Shown in pieces: positions 8,188 through 17,762 of a stretch of 64,000 bases of DNA (positions are counted from its first letter, which is position 1; each line of letters starts with the position of its first letter). The position numbers were made by a program, and so were the translations under genes. This stretch comes from Nocardioides humilatus. GTDB taxonomy: Bacteria > Actinomycetota > Actinomycetes > Propionibacteriales > Nocardioidaceae. Under the pieces are notes generated by a model. That model was not told where the DNA came from. It saw nothing but the letters and a program-made list of their open reading frames with translations, and did no database searches. Where the stretch lies: positions 62,001 through 126,000 of the forward strand of contig NZ_VUJV01000003.1 in NCBI RefSeq assembly GCF_008373755.1. The letters run 5' to 3'.

Positions 8188-9363
8188 TCAGCCGCGCGAA
8201 CGCCGCTTCACGAAGATCACCGCTCCCGGCGGTGCAGGCAGGTCGTTGCGGAGGCGGAAGCCGGCCTTCTTGTACATCTTGTGGTTGCGCTCGCTGCCGG
8301 CGCCGGTGAAGAGGACGTACGACGTCGCCGCCGCCGGCGCGACCGCCTGGATGTGCTCGAGGAGCGCCCGCCCGAGCCCCTCGCCCTGAAGGTCGGGCGC
8401 GACCATGATGCGCCCGATGTCCCAGGCCGTGCCGTCAGGACCTTCCAACCGTCCGCGGACCGCGCCGACGAGGCGGCCGGCACGGCGCACGACGTAGGTG
8501 TCCCACTCCCCCAGCCACGCGCGCACGTCGTCGACGGACTCGTGGAAGGCGGGGATCGGTGCGCCGGGGTTGGCGAGCGCCTCCTGCACCCAGCAGGCAC
8601 GCTGCAACGTCATCAGCTCGGCGGCGTCGCCGGGCACCGCCCGCTCGATCGTGCTGCCGTCGTCGATCGAGGAGGGGGCGAGGAGGTCCGGCCGACGCTG
8701 CGCCGTACGACGACGGGCCTGGTCGTGCCGCCAGCGCGCCACCGCTCCGTGGTCACCGGACCGCAGCACGGCGGGTACCTCGTGGCCCTGCCAGACGGGC
8801 GGCTTGGTGTAGACGGGGTATTCGAGGAGACCGCCCGTCGATGCGGCGTGGGACTCCTCCACGAGGCTCTCGGCGTTGCCCATGAAGCCGGGCAGCAGCC
8901 GGACCACGGCCTCGGTCACGGCAAGGGCCGCGACCTCGCCGCCGTTGAGCACGTAGTCGCCCAGGCTGATCTCGCGGACCTCGGCGATCGACCGGGCGTG
9001 GTCGATGACCCGTTGGTCGATGCCCTCATAACGGCCGCACGCGAAGACGAGCCGGCCGCGGGTCGCGAGATCCTCGGCGAGACGCTGGTCGAAGCGCTCC
9101 CCCGACGGCGTCGTGAAGATGATGGTGTCGCCCGGCTCGACGGCGAGCGCGTCGAACGCCTCGCCCCAGGGCTCGGGCTTCATGACCATGCCGGCGCCAC
9201 CGCCATAAGGCGTGTCGTCGACGGTGCGGTGCTTGTCGTGGGCCCACGAGCGGAGGTCGTGGACGTGGATCTCGAGCAGGCCGCTGTCGACGGCCTTGCC
9301 CGGCAGGGACAGGCGCAGCGGTGCGAGGTAGTCGGGGAAGATCGTGAGGTAGTCGAGCCGCAT
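8188..9363 (-). CDS. trmD: tRNA (guanine37-N1)-methyltransferase fused to a GNAT acetyltransferase domain
   Basis: 391 residues, against about 230-280 for ordinary TrmD. Residues 1-235 are TrmD, which methylates G37 next to the anticodon using S-adenosylmethionine: [27 protein letters not shown] and [13 protein letters not shown] form the knotted SAM site. Residues about 238-391 are a GNAT domain with the acetyl-CoA loop [15 protein letters not shown] (Q326-x-x-G-x-G-like). The join has no stop or restart. The ATG at 9363 starts the usual [10 protein letters not shown]; a GTG at 9378, overlapping the rimM stop as GTGA, is an alternative. The acetyl acceptor is unknown. Confidence 0.92.
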   Translation of the reverse strand: MRLDYLTIFPDYLAPLRLSLPGKAVDSGLLEIHVHDLRSWAHDKHRTVDDTPYGGGAGMVMKPEPWGEAFDALAVEPGDTIIFTTPSGERFDQRLAEDLATRGRLVFACGRYEGIDQRVIDHARSIAEVREISLGDYVLNGGEVAALAVTEAVVRLLPGFMGNAESLVEESHAASTGGLLEYPVYTKPPVWQGHEVPAVLRSGDHGAVARWRHDQARRRTAQRRPDLLAPSSIDDGSTIERAVPGDAAELMTLQRACWVQEALANPGAPIPAFHESVDDVRAWLGEWDTYVVRRAGRLVGAVRGRLEGPDGTAWDIGRIMVAPDLQGEGLGRALLEHIQAVAPAAATSYVLFTGAGSERNHKMYKKAGFRLRNDLPAPPGAVIFVKRRSRG

Positions 9364-9374
9364 CCGGGCCTCGC

Positions 9375-9917
9375 TCACTCGTCCTCGAACGGGGTGACCA
9401 GCCCCGGGCGGTCGGCGATCACGACGCGCCCGCCGGCGATGTCGACCTCGGGCACGAGTGCCTCGACGAAGGGCACGAGCGCGTCGCGACCGTCGGGCGT
9501 CTTGATCTGGAGCAGGTCCTGGGCTCCGTGGACCAGGCCGCTGACCTCGCCGAGGAGCGTCCCGTCGACGTCATGGGCGGCAAGACCGATCAGCTGGTGG
9601 TCGTAGTACTCGTCCGGGTCGTCCGGGACCTCGTCGTCTTGGACGACGGCCCGCAGCACCACGCCTCTCGCCGCCTCGGCCTCGTTGCGGTCGGACAGCT
9701 CGTCGAAGGCGACCAGCAGGACCGACTGGTGCCACCGGATGCGGCGCACCTGCAGCGTCGCGTGGGAAAAAGCCGAACCCCGGGGCGGCTGCGCGAGCAG
9801 CCGGACCCCGGGGATGTAACGCTTCTCCGGCTCGTCGGTGCGAACGTCGATCGTGACCTCACCGCGGATGCCATGCGGCTTCCCGATGCGGCCGACCACG
9901 ACCTCGATCGACGCCAA
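9375..9917 (-). CDS. rimM: Ribosome maturation factor RimM
   Basis: 180 residues with a TTG start. The N-terminal beta-barrel begins [18 protein letters not shown], the classic RimM opening, and a PRC-barrel follows ([43 protein letters not shown]). RimM binds S19 and helps mature the 30S head. It starts 4 bases after khpA and its stop overlaps a possible trmD GTG start, giving rpsP-khpA-rimM-trmD. Confidence 0.95.
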   Translation of the reverse strand: MASIEVVVGRIGKPHGIRGEVTIDVRTDEPEKRYIPGVRLLAQPPRGSAFSHATLQVRRIRWHQSVLLVAFDELSDRNEAEAARGVVLRAVVQDDEVPDDPDEYYDHQLIGLAAHDVDGTLLGEVSGLVHGAQDLLQIKTPDGRDALVPFVEALVPEVDIAGGRVVIADRPGLVTPFEDE

Positions 9918-9921
9918 CGAC

Positions 9922-10170
9922 TCAGCGTCGTCCGGTGCGGTCGACGTCGACGAAGTCGATCCGGGTGCCGCCGTCGCCGGCGAGCGCCGAGATCACGGTG
10001 CGGAACGCGGTGGCCGTGCGGCCACCCCGTCCGATCACCTTGCCGAGGTCATCGGGGTGCACCCGGACCTCGAGCACCGAACCGCGGCGCAGCTGCTTGT
10101 CGCGGACCACGACGTCGTCGGGGTGGTCGACCACTCCACGGACGAGGTGCTCCAGCGCGTCGGCGAGCAT
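9922..10170 (-). CDS. khpA: KH-domain RNA-binding protein KhpA
   Basis: 82 residues. A single KH domain with the loop GKVIGRGGRTATAFRTVI; the GxxG is GRGG. KhpA (YlqC) binds RNA, and in other Gram-positives partners with KhpB and affects cell elongation. It is found between rpsP and rimM in many Gram-positives, as here, 4 bases after rpsP. Confidence 0.93.
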   Translation of the reverse strand: MLADALEHLVRGVVDHPDDVVVRDKQLRRGSVLEVRVHPDDLGKVIGRGGRTATAFRTVISALAGDGGTRIDFVDVDRTGRR

Positions 10171-10174
10171 GCGC

Positions 10175-10714
10175 TCAGGCCTCGGTGCTCTCGGCCGACT
10201 CGGCCTCGGCAGCGGGGGTCTCCTCGGCGGGAGCCTCCTCAGCGGCAGGCGCCTCCTCGGCGGCAGGCGCCTCAGCGGCGGGGGTCTCCTCGGCGGGAGC
10301 CTCCTCGACCTTCTCCTCGACCTTCTTCTCGGCCTTCTTCTTGGCGGTCACCGCGGCGCCCTTGGGCTCGTTGGCGGCCTCCTTGAGGGCCTCGTTGAAG
10401 ATCTCGAGCTTGTCGCGCTTGGGCTCCTTGACCTTGAGGGTGCCCTCAGCGCCGTCGATGCCCTTGAACTTCTGCCAGTCGCCGGTGACCTTGAGGATGG
10501 CCTCGACGGCCTCGGTCGGCTGCGCGCCGACACCCAGCCAGTACTGCGCCCGGTCGGAGACGACGTCGATGTAGGACGGGTCCTCCTTGGGGTGGTACTT
10601 GCCGATCTCCTCGATCACCTTGCCGTCACGCTTCTTGCGCGAGTCGACGATGACGATGCGGTACTGCGGCACCCGGACCTTGCCCAGGCGCTTCAAACGG
10701 ATCTTGACGGCCAC
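10175..10714 (-). CDS. rpsP: 30S ribosomal protein S16 with acidic C-terminal extension
   Basis: 179 residues. The first 80 or so are canonical S16 ([50 protein letters not shown]). The tail of about 70 residues is [14 protein letters not shown] followed by repeated [10 protein letters not shown] units, probably disordered. Long acidic S16 tails are known in Actinobacteria. The GTG at 10714 was picked because family members start M-AVKIRL; upstream reading frame only shadows the divergent VanW gene. AGAGGAGA lies upstream of the start. Confidence 0.95.
   Translation of the reverse strand: MAVKIRLKRLGKVRVPQYRIVIVDSRKKRDGKVIEEIGKYHPKEDPSYIDVVSDRAQYWLGVGAQPTEAVEAILKVTGDWQKFKGIDGAEGTLKVKEPKRDKLEIFNEALKEAANEPKGAAVTAKKKAEKKVEEKVEEAPAEETPAAEAPAAEEAPAAEEAPAEETPAAEAESAESTEA
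10185..10330. repeat. Short imperfect coding repeats for the S16 acidic tail
   Basis: Imperfect repeats of a GCC/GAG-rich unit (plus-strand units such as CTCCTCGGCGGGAGCCTCCT and CTCCTCAGCGGCAGGCG). They encode the [10 protein letters not shown] tail of S16, so tail length could change by slippage. Confidence 0.6.
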
Positions 10715-10936
10715 GTTTGTGGTGTCTCCTCTGAAACTGGTGTGTGGTTGAACCGCACCGACCAGGTGGGGAACACCGGCGGGGCGAATCGATGGCGCTG
10801 GGCCGACCGGTAGAGAGGGACCGGACGACACAGAACTCAGCGTCGGATTCTGCCAGAACCACGCCCCGCATCCGAATCTCGGCGAAGAATCGGGCGGGTG
10901 ACGCAACCAGATGGCCCGCTCGGGCGTCAACCGGGC

Positions 10937-11830
10937 ATGAGCGTCCTCTCGGAACAGCCCCTGCCCACGGCGCCGGCCGCCGCCGACTTCGTCCCTCCGG
11001 CGCGCGCCCTGGCGGCGCCCCGACTCACGGAGCGCTATCCCGCGCTGTTCCCCGTCGCCGTACGGGTGCACCGCGCGCGGCGCCGCTGGCACTGGCTGAC
11101 CGGTGAGGAGCAGTGGACGTCCACGCGCGAGGTCGAGCCGCTCCCGACGAGGGTGAAGAAGCACAAGTCGCTCCTGCTGCGTCAGCTCGGCGAGAGCGAG
11201 ATGTGGCTGCAGCACAACAAGGTCACCAACCTGCGCCTCGCCAGCAGCCAGGTCGACGGGGTCCTGATCCGCCCCGGAGAGACCTTCTCGTTCAACAAGG
11301 TGGTCGGCAACTGCACCCGGCGCAAGGGTTACGTCGCCGGCATGAAGCTCTCCAACGGCGACGCGGAGTCCGGTGTCGGCGGCGGCATCTGCCAGCTTGC
11401 CAACCTGCTCCACTGGATGTTCCTGCACTCGCCGCTGACCGTGGTCGAGCGCTCCGAGCACAGTTTCGACCCCTTCCCCGACAACGGGCGGGTGCTCCCG
11501 TGGGGCGTGGGCTGCTCGATCGTCTACAACTACGTCGACCTGGTCGTCCGCAACGACACCGACACGACGTTCCAGCTGCTCGTCCACGTCGGAGAGCGCC
11601 ACCTCAAGGGCGAGCTCCGCGCCGACCGCGAGGTGCCGCACAGCTACTCGGTCTTCGCCCGCGACGAGCAGTTCCTCCGCCACGAGGACCGGGTCTTTCG
11701 CCGCAACGAGATCTGGCGCACCGTCATCGACCGTCGCACAGGGGCAGCCGTCGGCGAGGAGCTCGTGAAGCGCAATTGTGCGCTGGTGAAATACCTGCCC
11801 GACGGCGTGGAGATCGTGTCGGTCACCTAG
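10937..11830 (+). CDS. VanW family protein
   Basis: 297 residues from ATG 10937; a GTG at 10898 would add 13 residues and neither has a convincing ribosome site. It contains [45 protein letters not shown], then [22 protein letters not shown], the VanW core. VanW-type proteins occur near vancomycin-resistance and cell-wall genes, but no activity is established for the family. No van genes are adjacent. No signal peptide or membrane helix is obvious. Divergent from rpsP. Confidence 0.88.
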   Translation: MSVLSEQPLPTAPAAADFVPPARALAAPRLTERYPALFPVAVRVHRARRRWHWLTGEEQWTSTREVEPLPTRVKKHKSLLLRQLGESEMWLQHNKVTNLRLASSQVDGVLIRPGETFSFNKVVGNCTRRKGYVAGMKLSNGDAESGVGGGICQLANLLHWMFLHSPLTVVERSEHSFDPFPDNGRVLPWGVGCSIVYNYVDLVVRNDTDTTFQLLVHVGERHLKGELRADREVPHSYSVFARDEQFLRHEDRVFRRNEIWRTVIDRRTGAAVGEELVKRNCALVKYLPDGVEIVSVT

Positions 11831-11936
11831 TCACGACTGACCATCGAGGCCTGCCCGCAGGGAGGGTCCCAGGACGAGGGGTGCGCGAGGAGGATCGGGT
11901 CACTCGCATCGGGGGCAAACCGGAAGGGAAAGACCG

Positions 11937-12221
11937 ATGACCTCACTTCAGCACCACATCGCAGTCGCCCAGCCGGCGCCGCGTCACGAGGAGACCCAGG
12001 CCCTGGACAACTACGTCCTGGCGACCCGGATCGTGCACCGCGCCGAGACCCTGCTGCCGCACGCCGAGGGGTTCCCCGTGGCGCTCGGCCTGGTCGAGGC
12101 CGCGTTCGCCGCGGCCCTCGACATCACGGCCAGCAGCACGTGGGCCGAGGTACGCGCCGCCCGGGACTTCCTGGACGCCGCGCACGACGAGCTCGACCGC
12201 GCGGGCTACCAGGTGCGCTGA
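11937..12221 (+). CDS. Small hypothetical protein
   Basis: 94 residues, not recognised. It is predicted mainly helical (HEETQALDNYVLATRIVHRAETLLPHAEG, AEVRAARDFLDAAHDELDRAGY), soluble, and without cysteines or membrane helices. The start ATG has a purine-rich GGAAGGGAAAG stretch upstream. It stands between VanW (107 bases away) and the convergent amidohydrolase (13 bases). Codon use matches its neighbours, supporting a real gene. Confidence 0.65.
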   Translation: MTSLQHHIAVAQPAPRHEETQALDNYVLATRIVHRAETLLPHAEGFPVALGLVEAAFAAALDITASSTWAEVRAARDFLDAAHDELDRAGYQVR

Positions 12222-12234
12222 GCCCCGGTCGGCG

Positions 12235-13314
12235 TCAGCCGACCACGCGGCCGCGCAGCACGACGTACGACGGCCTGGCCAGCACCGTGAGGTCCTCGAC
12301 CGGGTTGGTGGGGTAGACCACGAAGTCGGCGGGGTCGCCCTCGTCGAGGCCGGGGTTGTGGCCGAGCCAGGCCCGCCCACGCCACGAGGCGGCGCCGAGG
12401 ACGTGGTCGGCCGGTAGACCCATCGCGACCATCGCGTGGATCTCCTCGTGCAGGCACCCGTGCCGGGCGCTGCCGCCCCCGTCGCTGCCGACGAACAGGT
12501 GCACGCCCGCCTCGTAGGCGGCCATGAGCACGTCGCGACGACCGCGGTGCAGGCCCTCCATGGTGGTGGCGTAGGCCGGGAACTTGTCGCGACCGGCTTC
12601 GACGTAGTGCGTGAACTTGTCGGTCTGCTGCACGGTGGGCACGAGCGCGACCCCACCGGCCACCATCTGCTCGATGTGCTCCTCACGCAGCCCGGTGCCG
12701 TGCTCGATGCAGTCGATGCCGGCGTCGAGGAGCGGGCCGATCGAGTCGGATCCGAAGCAGTGGGCGGTCACCCGCGCGCCGAGGGCATGCGCGGTGCCGA
12801 TCGCGGCGGCGACGGCGTCGTCGGGGAACGACGGTGCCAGGTCGCCGGTCTCTCTCGAGATCCAGTCCCCCACCAGCTTGACCCAACCATCACCCGCAGC
12901 CGCCTGCTCGGCCACGACGTCGACCAGGCCGTCGGGCTCGACCTCCACGCCGTAGTCCTTGAGGTAGCGACGCGTGCGCGCGACGTGCTTGCCGGCGCGG
13001 ATCAGCCGCGGCAGGTCCTCCCGCTCGTGCACCCATCGGGTGTCGGCGGGCGAGCCGCAGTCGCGGAGGAGCAGCACGCCCGTGTCGCGGTCGGCGATCG
13101 CCTGCGCCTCGATCGTGGCGTCGTCGACCGCTCCCCCGTCCTCGAGCCCGAGGTGGTTGTGGGCGTCGACCAGGCCGGGCACGATCCAGCCCTCGGCAGC
13201 CGTGTCGGCCCCCGGCTGGCGCTCGTAGGTGACGTGGCCGTCGACGACGAAGAGCTCACGCACCTCCCCGTCGGGCAGGACGGGACCGGAGAAGCGCAGG
13301 GCAGTCGAGGTCAC
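12235..13314 (-). CDS. Amidohydrolase family protein
   Basis: 359 residues, GTG start. A metal-dependent hydrolase of the imidazolonepropionase/dihydroorotase-like superfamily: GLVDAHNHLG gives the first metal histidine pair, followed by ARVTAHCFGSDSI, DCIEHGTGL and LFVGSDGGG with the later histidines and the catalytic aspartate. The C-terminal strand-rich part (GDPADFVVYPTNPVEDLTVLARPSYVVLRGRVV) closes the composite barrel. It probably hydrolyses a C-N bond in a cyclic or amide substrate in the cytoplasm; substrate unknown. It starts one base after the stop of the beta-lactamase-like gene, so both are probably co-transcribed. Confidence 0.87.
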   Translation of the reverse strand: MTSTALRFSGPVLPDGEVRELFVVDGHVTYERQPGADTAAEGWIVPGLVDAHNHLGLEDGGAVDDATIEAQAIADRDTGVLLLRDCGSPADTRWVHEREDLPRLIRAGKHVARTRRYLKDYGVEVEPDGLVDVVAEQAAAGDGWVKLVGDWISRETGDLAPSFPDDAVAAAIGTAHALGARVTAHCFGSDSIGPLLDAGIDCIEHGTGLREEHIEQMVAGGVALVPTVQQTDKFTHYVEAGRDKFPAYATTMEGLHRGRRDVLMAAYEAGVHLFVGSDGGGSARHGCLHEEIHAMVAMGLPADHVLGAASWRGRAWLGHNPGLDEGDPADFVVYPTNPVEDLTVLARPSYVVLRGRVVG

Positions 13315-13315
13315 G

Positions 13316-14368
13316 CTACGAACCTACCGACTCCAGGGCGTCCCAGACCGCCCCGCTGCGCTCGTGCGTGCCGAGCCCGCGCGTGACGTAAGCGGCGGCG
13401 TAGCGGCCCCCGAAGGACCACCAGGCGCTGCTTCCCCCTGCCCCGCCCATGCCGATGTCCTCGGCGTCGACCTGGAATCCCAGGGTCCAGGCGACCTCTC
13501 GGTCGAGCACCCGGTCGTGACCGGTCGCGGCCGCGCTGATGTAGGCGGCGTGCAGGTCGGGACCGAGCAGGGTCGCGACCGCGCCGTCCTCGGCGACGAG
13601 GTCGGCGTAGAAACGGGCGAGGCCGCGCGCCGAGGCGTGCAGCGCGACAGCGGGAAAGCTGGTCGTGCGGAAGCGCTCGGAGTTGAGGACGTCGACGTCG
13701 AGCAACCCCGTCGGGCGTCCCAGCGCCGGTCCCCATCGAGGGTCGTCGAGGTAGCCGGTCGGCCACGTCGGGTCGACGGCGACGACGTCGGCGACGCGGT
13801 CGAGGTCGGAGGCGCCCACCCGGAGGTGGAGGTCCCAGCCGTGCGCGACGGCGATCCGTGCGAACCGTGCTGCGAGGTCCTCCCCCGTCGCGCGTCGCAC
13901 GATCTCGTCGCAGAGGTGGCCGTAGGTCAGCGCGTGCTCGGCGACCGCGGCGCCCGGCTCGTGATCGGGTGCGGTTGCGGCCAGCAGCGCGACGAGAGCG
14001 TCGCGGTCGTCGTACGGGAATCCGGCGGCGGCCTCGGGGAAGCAGGCGAGCCCGGCGCTGTGGGAGAGCACGTGGCGCACGGTGGTGGCCGCCTTGCCCG
14101 CGGCTGCGTAGTCCGGCCACACGTCCGCCACGCGCTGGTCGAGCCCGAGGGCACCCTCGGCGACCGCGCTCAGCACGGTCAGCGCGGCGAACGGCTTGGC
14201 CACCGAGTAGGTCATCACGAGCGTCGCGACATCCCAGGGGACGGCGCCGTCACGAGTGCCGACGTGGTGCTCGACGACCACCTCGCCGTTGCGCAGCACG
14301 CAGACCGCCGCGCCGGGCTCCGCGCCGCTGTCGGCGAGGTCGTCGAGGAGGTTCTCGAGCGGGTGCAT
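13316..14368 (-). CDS. Beta-lactamase-like serine hydrolase
   Basis: 350 residues. It has the class C/family VIII esterase core: nucleophile motif SxxK in TYSVAKPF (S55, K58), the tyrosine motif in ALTYGHLCDE (Y149, YGH rather than the YxN of true beta-lactamases) and a late glycine-rich strand GGAGGSSAWWSFGG. The family includes esterases and D-amino-acid peptidases. No signal peptide is visible, so a cytoplasmic esterase or peptidase is likelier than antibiotic resistance. Shares a transcript with the amidohydrolase. Confidence 0.85.
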   Translation of the reverse strand: MHPLENLLDDLADSGAEPGAAVCVLRNGEVVVEHHVGTRDGAVPWDVATLVMTYSVAKPFAALTVLSAVAEGALGLDQRVADVWPDYAAAGKAATTVRHVLSHSAGLACFPEAAAGFPYDDRDALVALLAATAPDHEPGAAVAEHALTYGHLCDEIVRRATGEDLAARFARIAVAHGWDLHLRVGASDLDRVADVVAVDPTWPTGYLDDPRWGPALGRPTGLLDVDVLNSERFRTTSFPAVALHASARGLARFYADLVAEDGAVATLLGPDLHAAYISAAATGHDRVLDREVAWTLGFQVDAEDIGMGGAGGSSAWWSFGGRYAAAYVTRGLGTHERSGAVWDALESVGS

Positions 14369-14373
14369 GCGGC

Positions 14374-14742
14374 TCAGAGTAGGTCGAGCAACCAGGTGGG
14401 TCCGACCGTCGTCGCGCCGACGCCGGCGAGCCGCGCGTCGAGCGCCCGGTCGGCCGTGACCACGGTGACCCGGTCACCCCGCTCGCCCGCCGTCCGCGCC
14501 TCGGCCAGGATCGTGCTGTCGCCGTCCTTCGGTGCGTGGACCGTGCGCACGTGGGCGTCACGACCCGGACGCACGCCGGCCTTCGCGCCACCCTCGAGCA
14601 CGAGGACGACCACGTCCTGCGGCACATCAGCGACGAGGAGCTGCTCGTGCAGCCGTCGGGCGGCGCCGGCACGGTCCTTCCACCAGCCGTCGGGGCGGGC
14701 ACCGACGACGTTGGCGCCGTCGACGATCAGGACGGTGGACAC
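14374..14742 (-). CDS. NYN/YacP-like nuclease-fold protein
   Basis: 122 residues. VLIVDGANVVGARPDGWWKDR opens a PIN/NYN-like domain; conserved acids follow in GDSTILAEA and VVTADRALDARL. The layout matches YacP/NYN proteins, predicted metal-dependent RNases. It lies five bases upstream of the beta-lactamase-like gene start and may lead that small operon. Confidence 0.8.
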   Translation of the reverse strand: MSTVLIVDGANVVGARPDGWWKDRAGAARRLHEQLLVADVPQDVVVLVLEGGAKAGVRPGRDAHVRTVHAPKDGDSTILAEARTAGERGDRVTVVTADRALDARLAGVGATTVGPTWLLDLL

Positions 14743-14751
14743 GCAGGGACG

Positions 14752-16086
14752 CTACAGGGTGCTCTCGACGTTGGTGATGGAGTCTCCGCCGTCGATGTAG
14801 GCGCGGTCCCTGCCAGAGCCCCCGTTCACGGTGTCGTTGCCACCGACACCGTCGTTCGCGTACAGCTCGTCGGCGCCGCCGACGCCGTTGAGCACGTCAG
14901 ACCCGGGGCCGCCGCCCAGACGGTTGGCGGTTCGCGTGCCGGAGATGGTGTCGTTGCCGGCACCGCCGTAGGCGCCCTCGACCCCCTCGATGAGATCCCC
15001 TTCGAACACCCACCCCTGGGAGGAGCTCGGCGCGGCGAGATTGATGTTGAGGTGGTAGGAGCTGGAGCGGGCGCCGTAGCTGATCTCGTCGCACGCGCCG
15101 GCGCCGCCGATGAGGACGTCGTCGAAGTCGACTCCCGCCGGCTGCTCGAAGAAGTCGCAGCCGTTGCCTCCATCGGCGCGGTCGCTGCCGAGCCCGTCGA
15201 CGATGTGGTCGCTGCCGTCGCCGCCGATCAGGATGTTGCCACCGGCGGTGCCCTCGATGAAGTCGTGCTTCTTGCCTCCGCGCGCGTTCTCCACCTCGTG
15301 GATCACGTCGCCCTCGTCGTACTCACCGCTGAAAGGAACCCCGGTGAGGAAGATGTAGATCGAGACGGTGCGGTTCGCATAGCTCACCTCGTCGGTGCCG
15401 TTGCCGCCGTAGATCACGTCGGCGACCTGATCGGCGACGGACTCCACGAGGAGGTCGTCGCCCTCCTGGCCGTTGACGAAGTCGGATCCGAGACCGCCCG
15501 TGAGCGTGTCGTTGCCGTTGCCGCCGAACAGGAGGTCAGGACCGTCCGATCCCGTGAGCGTGTCGTTGCCGCTGCCACCGGAGACCACCTCGATGCCCGA
15601 GATCTTGTCGGCCTCGCCGGCCTCGCCGTCGTCGGCAAACGTCGTGCGGAGGTTGACCTTGACGGTCGCCGTCCGGTCGTAGTGGATGCTGTCGAGGTCG
15701 GGTCCGCCCTGGAAGACGTCGTGCTGGTCCTTGACGGAGTACGTCGTCAGGTGGTCGGCGCCGGCGCCGAGGTCGACCACGTCGGCCCCCGCCCCGTCGT
15801 TCACCTGGTCGTCCCCGGCGCCGCCGAGGATGTGGTCGTTCCCCGCCCCTGCGCAGATGTAGTCGTGGCCACCACCGCCGTCAATGGTGTCGGCCACCGC
15901 GGAACCGACGATCACGTCAGGACCGCTAGTGCCGTTGATCGTGCCCGACCCGACGATCGTTGCCGGGGCGCCGAGACAGGTCTCGCCGGCAGCGCCGGCC
16001 GGCGCCGCGGGCGCTACGAACCCGACTGCCGAAAGGACGCCGACCGCGAGGAGTTGGCGAGGACGGGTGACGCGACTCGTGAGCAT
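14752..16086 (-). CDS. Secreted RTX-repeat calcium-binding protein
   Basis: 444 residues. A signal peptide (TSRVTRPRQLLAVGVLSAVGFVAPAAPAGAA) is followed by many GGxGxDxxxG-type nonapeptides, for example GGAGDDQVNDGAG, GGSGNDTLTGSDG, GGNGNDTLTGGLG and GGAGNDTISGTRT. These bind calcium and fold as a parallel beta-roll once outside the cell. A Sec signal peptide is present and no type I transporter is near, so export is by Sec rather than the classic RTX route. Role unknown: matrix or adhesion is plausible. ATG at 16086 chosen as the start of the signal peptide. Confidence 0.85.
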   Translation of the reverse strand: MLTSRVTRPRQLLAVGVLSAVGFVAPAAPAGAAGETCLGAPATIVGSGTINGTSGPDVIVGSAVADTIDGGGGHDYICAGAGNDHILGGAGDDQVNDGAGADVVDLGAGADHLTTYSVKDQHDVFQGGPDLDSIHYDRTATVKVNLRTTFADDGEAGEADKISGIEVVSGGSGNDTLTGSDGPDLLFGGNGNDTLTGGLGSDFVNGQEGDDLLVESVADQVADVIYGGNGTDEVSYANRTVSIYIFLTGVPFSGEYDEGDVIHEVENARGGKKHDFIEGTAGGNILIGGDGSDHIVDGLGSDRADGGNGCDFFEQPAGVDFDDVLIGGAGACDEISYGARSSSYHLNINLAAPSSSQGWVFEGDLIEGVEGAYGGAGNDTISGTRTANRLGGGPGSDVLNGVGGADELYANDGVGGNDTVNGGSGRDRAYIDGGDSITNVESTL

Positions 16087-16166
16087 GCTCGGACCGTAGG
16101 CGCGGGTTGCCGCCGCCTCCACGTACTCCTACACACTCGCGCGACCGAGCGGCCGCAGCGGCGCCG

Positions 16167-17762
16167 CTACTTCAGGAACTTGGAGAAGTCCTTGGGCAGG
16201 TCGAGGTTCTCGGCTGCGGCCTCGTAGTCGATGTCCGGTCCCGGCAGACCGAAGGGGTTGGCGGCCTGTGCGGCGGCCTTCTCCTTCGCCGCAGCGGCTT
16301 CCTGCGCAGCCTTGGCGGGATTGCCGGACTTGCGCTGGCCGCCCTTGGCCTTGGCCTTCTGGGCCTGCTTCGCCTTGGCGCGCTTGCCGCCACCGGGTCC
16401 GCCCATGCCCGGCATGCCGGGCATGCCCGGCACCCCAGCGAATCCGCCACCGCGGGCCATCTGCATCATCATCTTGCGCGCCTCGAAGAAGCGGTCGACG
16501 AGGCCGTTGACGTCAGCGACGGTGCGGCCCGCACCCTTCGCGATGCGGGCGCGGCGCGAGCCGTCGATGATCTTGGGGTTGTCGCGCTCGGCCGGCGTCA
16601 TCGAGCGGATGATCGCCTCGACGCGGTCGATCTCGCGTTCGTCGAAGTTCTCGAGCTGCTCGCGGATCTGGCCGGCGCCCGGCAGCATCTTCAAGATCTT
16701 GGTCATCGAGCCGAGCTTCTTGATCTGCTGCATCTGCTCGAGGAAGTCGTCGAGGGTGAAGTCGCCACCGCTCAGCTTCTGCGCGGCTTTGAGGGCCTGC
16801 TCCTGGTCGAACGCCTTCTCGGCCTGCTCGATCAGGGTCATGACGTCGCCCATGTCGAGGATGCGCGAGGCCATCCGGTCGGGGTGGAAGACGTCGAAGT
16901 CGGTCATCTTCTCGCCCGAGGAGGCGAACATGACCGGTCGGCCGGTGACCTGACGGATGGACAGGGCCGCACCACCGCGGGCGTCGCCGTCGAGCTTGGT
17001 CAGCACGACGCCGTCGAAGCCGACCCCGTCGAGGAAGGCCTGCGCGGTCGTCAGGGCGTCCTGACCGATCATCGCGTCCACGACGAAGAGGACCTCGTCG
17101 GGCTGGACCGCGTCACGGATGGAGGCGGCCTGGCCCATCATCTCGGCGTCGACACCGAGACGGCCCGCCGTGTCGACGATGACCACGTCGAAGAGCCGCC
17201 GCTTGGCCTCCTCGATCGAGGCGCGCGCGACGCCGACCGGGTCGCCGCCATCCTCGTTCCCACCCGTGTTGCCAGCCTCCGGTGCGAACACCGGGACGCC
17301 GACCTTGTCACCGTTGACCTGAAGCTGCTGCACGGCGTTGGGCCGCTGCAGGTCGCACGCCACCAGCAGCGGGGACTTGCCCTGCTCCTTGAGCCACAGC
17401 GCGAGCTTGGCCGCGAGGGTCGTCTTACCGGCGCCCTGGAGACCAGCGAGCATGATGACCGTGGGACCGGTCTTCGCGTAGCGCAGCCGCCGGGTCTCGC
17501 CACCGAGGATCTCGACGAGCTCGTCGTTGACGATCTTGATGACCTGCTGGGCGGGGTTCAGCGCCTGGCTGACCTCCTCGCCGCGCGCGCGCTCCTTGAC
17601 CGCCGCCACGAAGTCCTTGACCACCGGCAGAGCGACGTCGGCCTCGAGCAGGGCGATCCGGATCTCGCGCGCGGTCGCATCGATGTCGGCCTCGGAGAGC
17701 CGGCCCTTGCCGCGGAGGTTCTTGAACGTGTCGGCAAGGCGGTCGGACAGGGTGGCGAACAA
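16167..17762 (-). CDS. ffh: Signal recognition particle protein Ffh
   Basis: 531 residues with a TTG start (AGAGGAA upstream). N domain (1-90), GTPase G domain with GLQGAGKTTLAAKLA, DTAGRLG and TKLDGDARGG, and a C-terminal M domain with GSMTKILKMLPG and the methionine-rich MMMQMARGGGFAGVPGMPG. With SRP RNA it binds signal sequences of nascent membrane proteins and hands them to FtsY, which is encoded at 22.3-23.4 kb. The tail after the M domain is a long Ala/Lys-rich extension. Confidence 0.97.
   Translation of the reverse strand: MFATLSDRLADTFKNLRGKGRLSEADIDATAREIRIALLEADVALPVVKDFVAAVKERARGEEVSQALNPAQQVIKIVNDELVEILGGETRRLRYAKTGPTVIMLAGLQGAGKTTLAAKLALWLKEQGKSPLLVACDLQRPNAVQQLQVNGDKVGVPVFAPEAGNTGGNEDGGDPVGVARASIEEAKRRLFDVVIVDTAGRLGVDAEMMGQAASIRDAVQPDEVLFVVDAMIGQDALTTAQAFLDGVGFDGVVLTKLDGDARGGAALSIRQVTGRPVMFASSGEKMTDFDVFHPDRMASRILDMGDVMTLIEQAEKAFDQEQALKAAQKLSGGDFTLDDFLEQMQQIKKLGSMTKILKMLPGAGQIREQLENFDEREIDRVEAIIRSMTPAERDNPKIIDGSRRARIAKGAGRTVADVNGLVDRFFEARKMMMQMARGGGFAGVPGMPGMPGMGGPGGGKRAKAKQAQKAKAKGGQRKSGNPAKAAQEAAAAKEKAAAQAANPFGLPGPDIDYEAAAENLDLPKDFSKFLK

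Noticed and set aside
10715-11683. N-terminal extension of S16 across the VanW gene
   Set aside because: S16 starts at GTG 10714 with a ribosome site; upstream residues are not S16-like.
10898-11830. VanW protein as a vancomycin resistance gene
   Set aside because: No vanHAX genes are nearby and ddl at 62750 looks like an ordinary D-Ala-D-Ala ligase.
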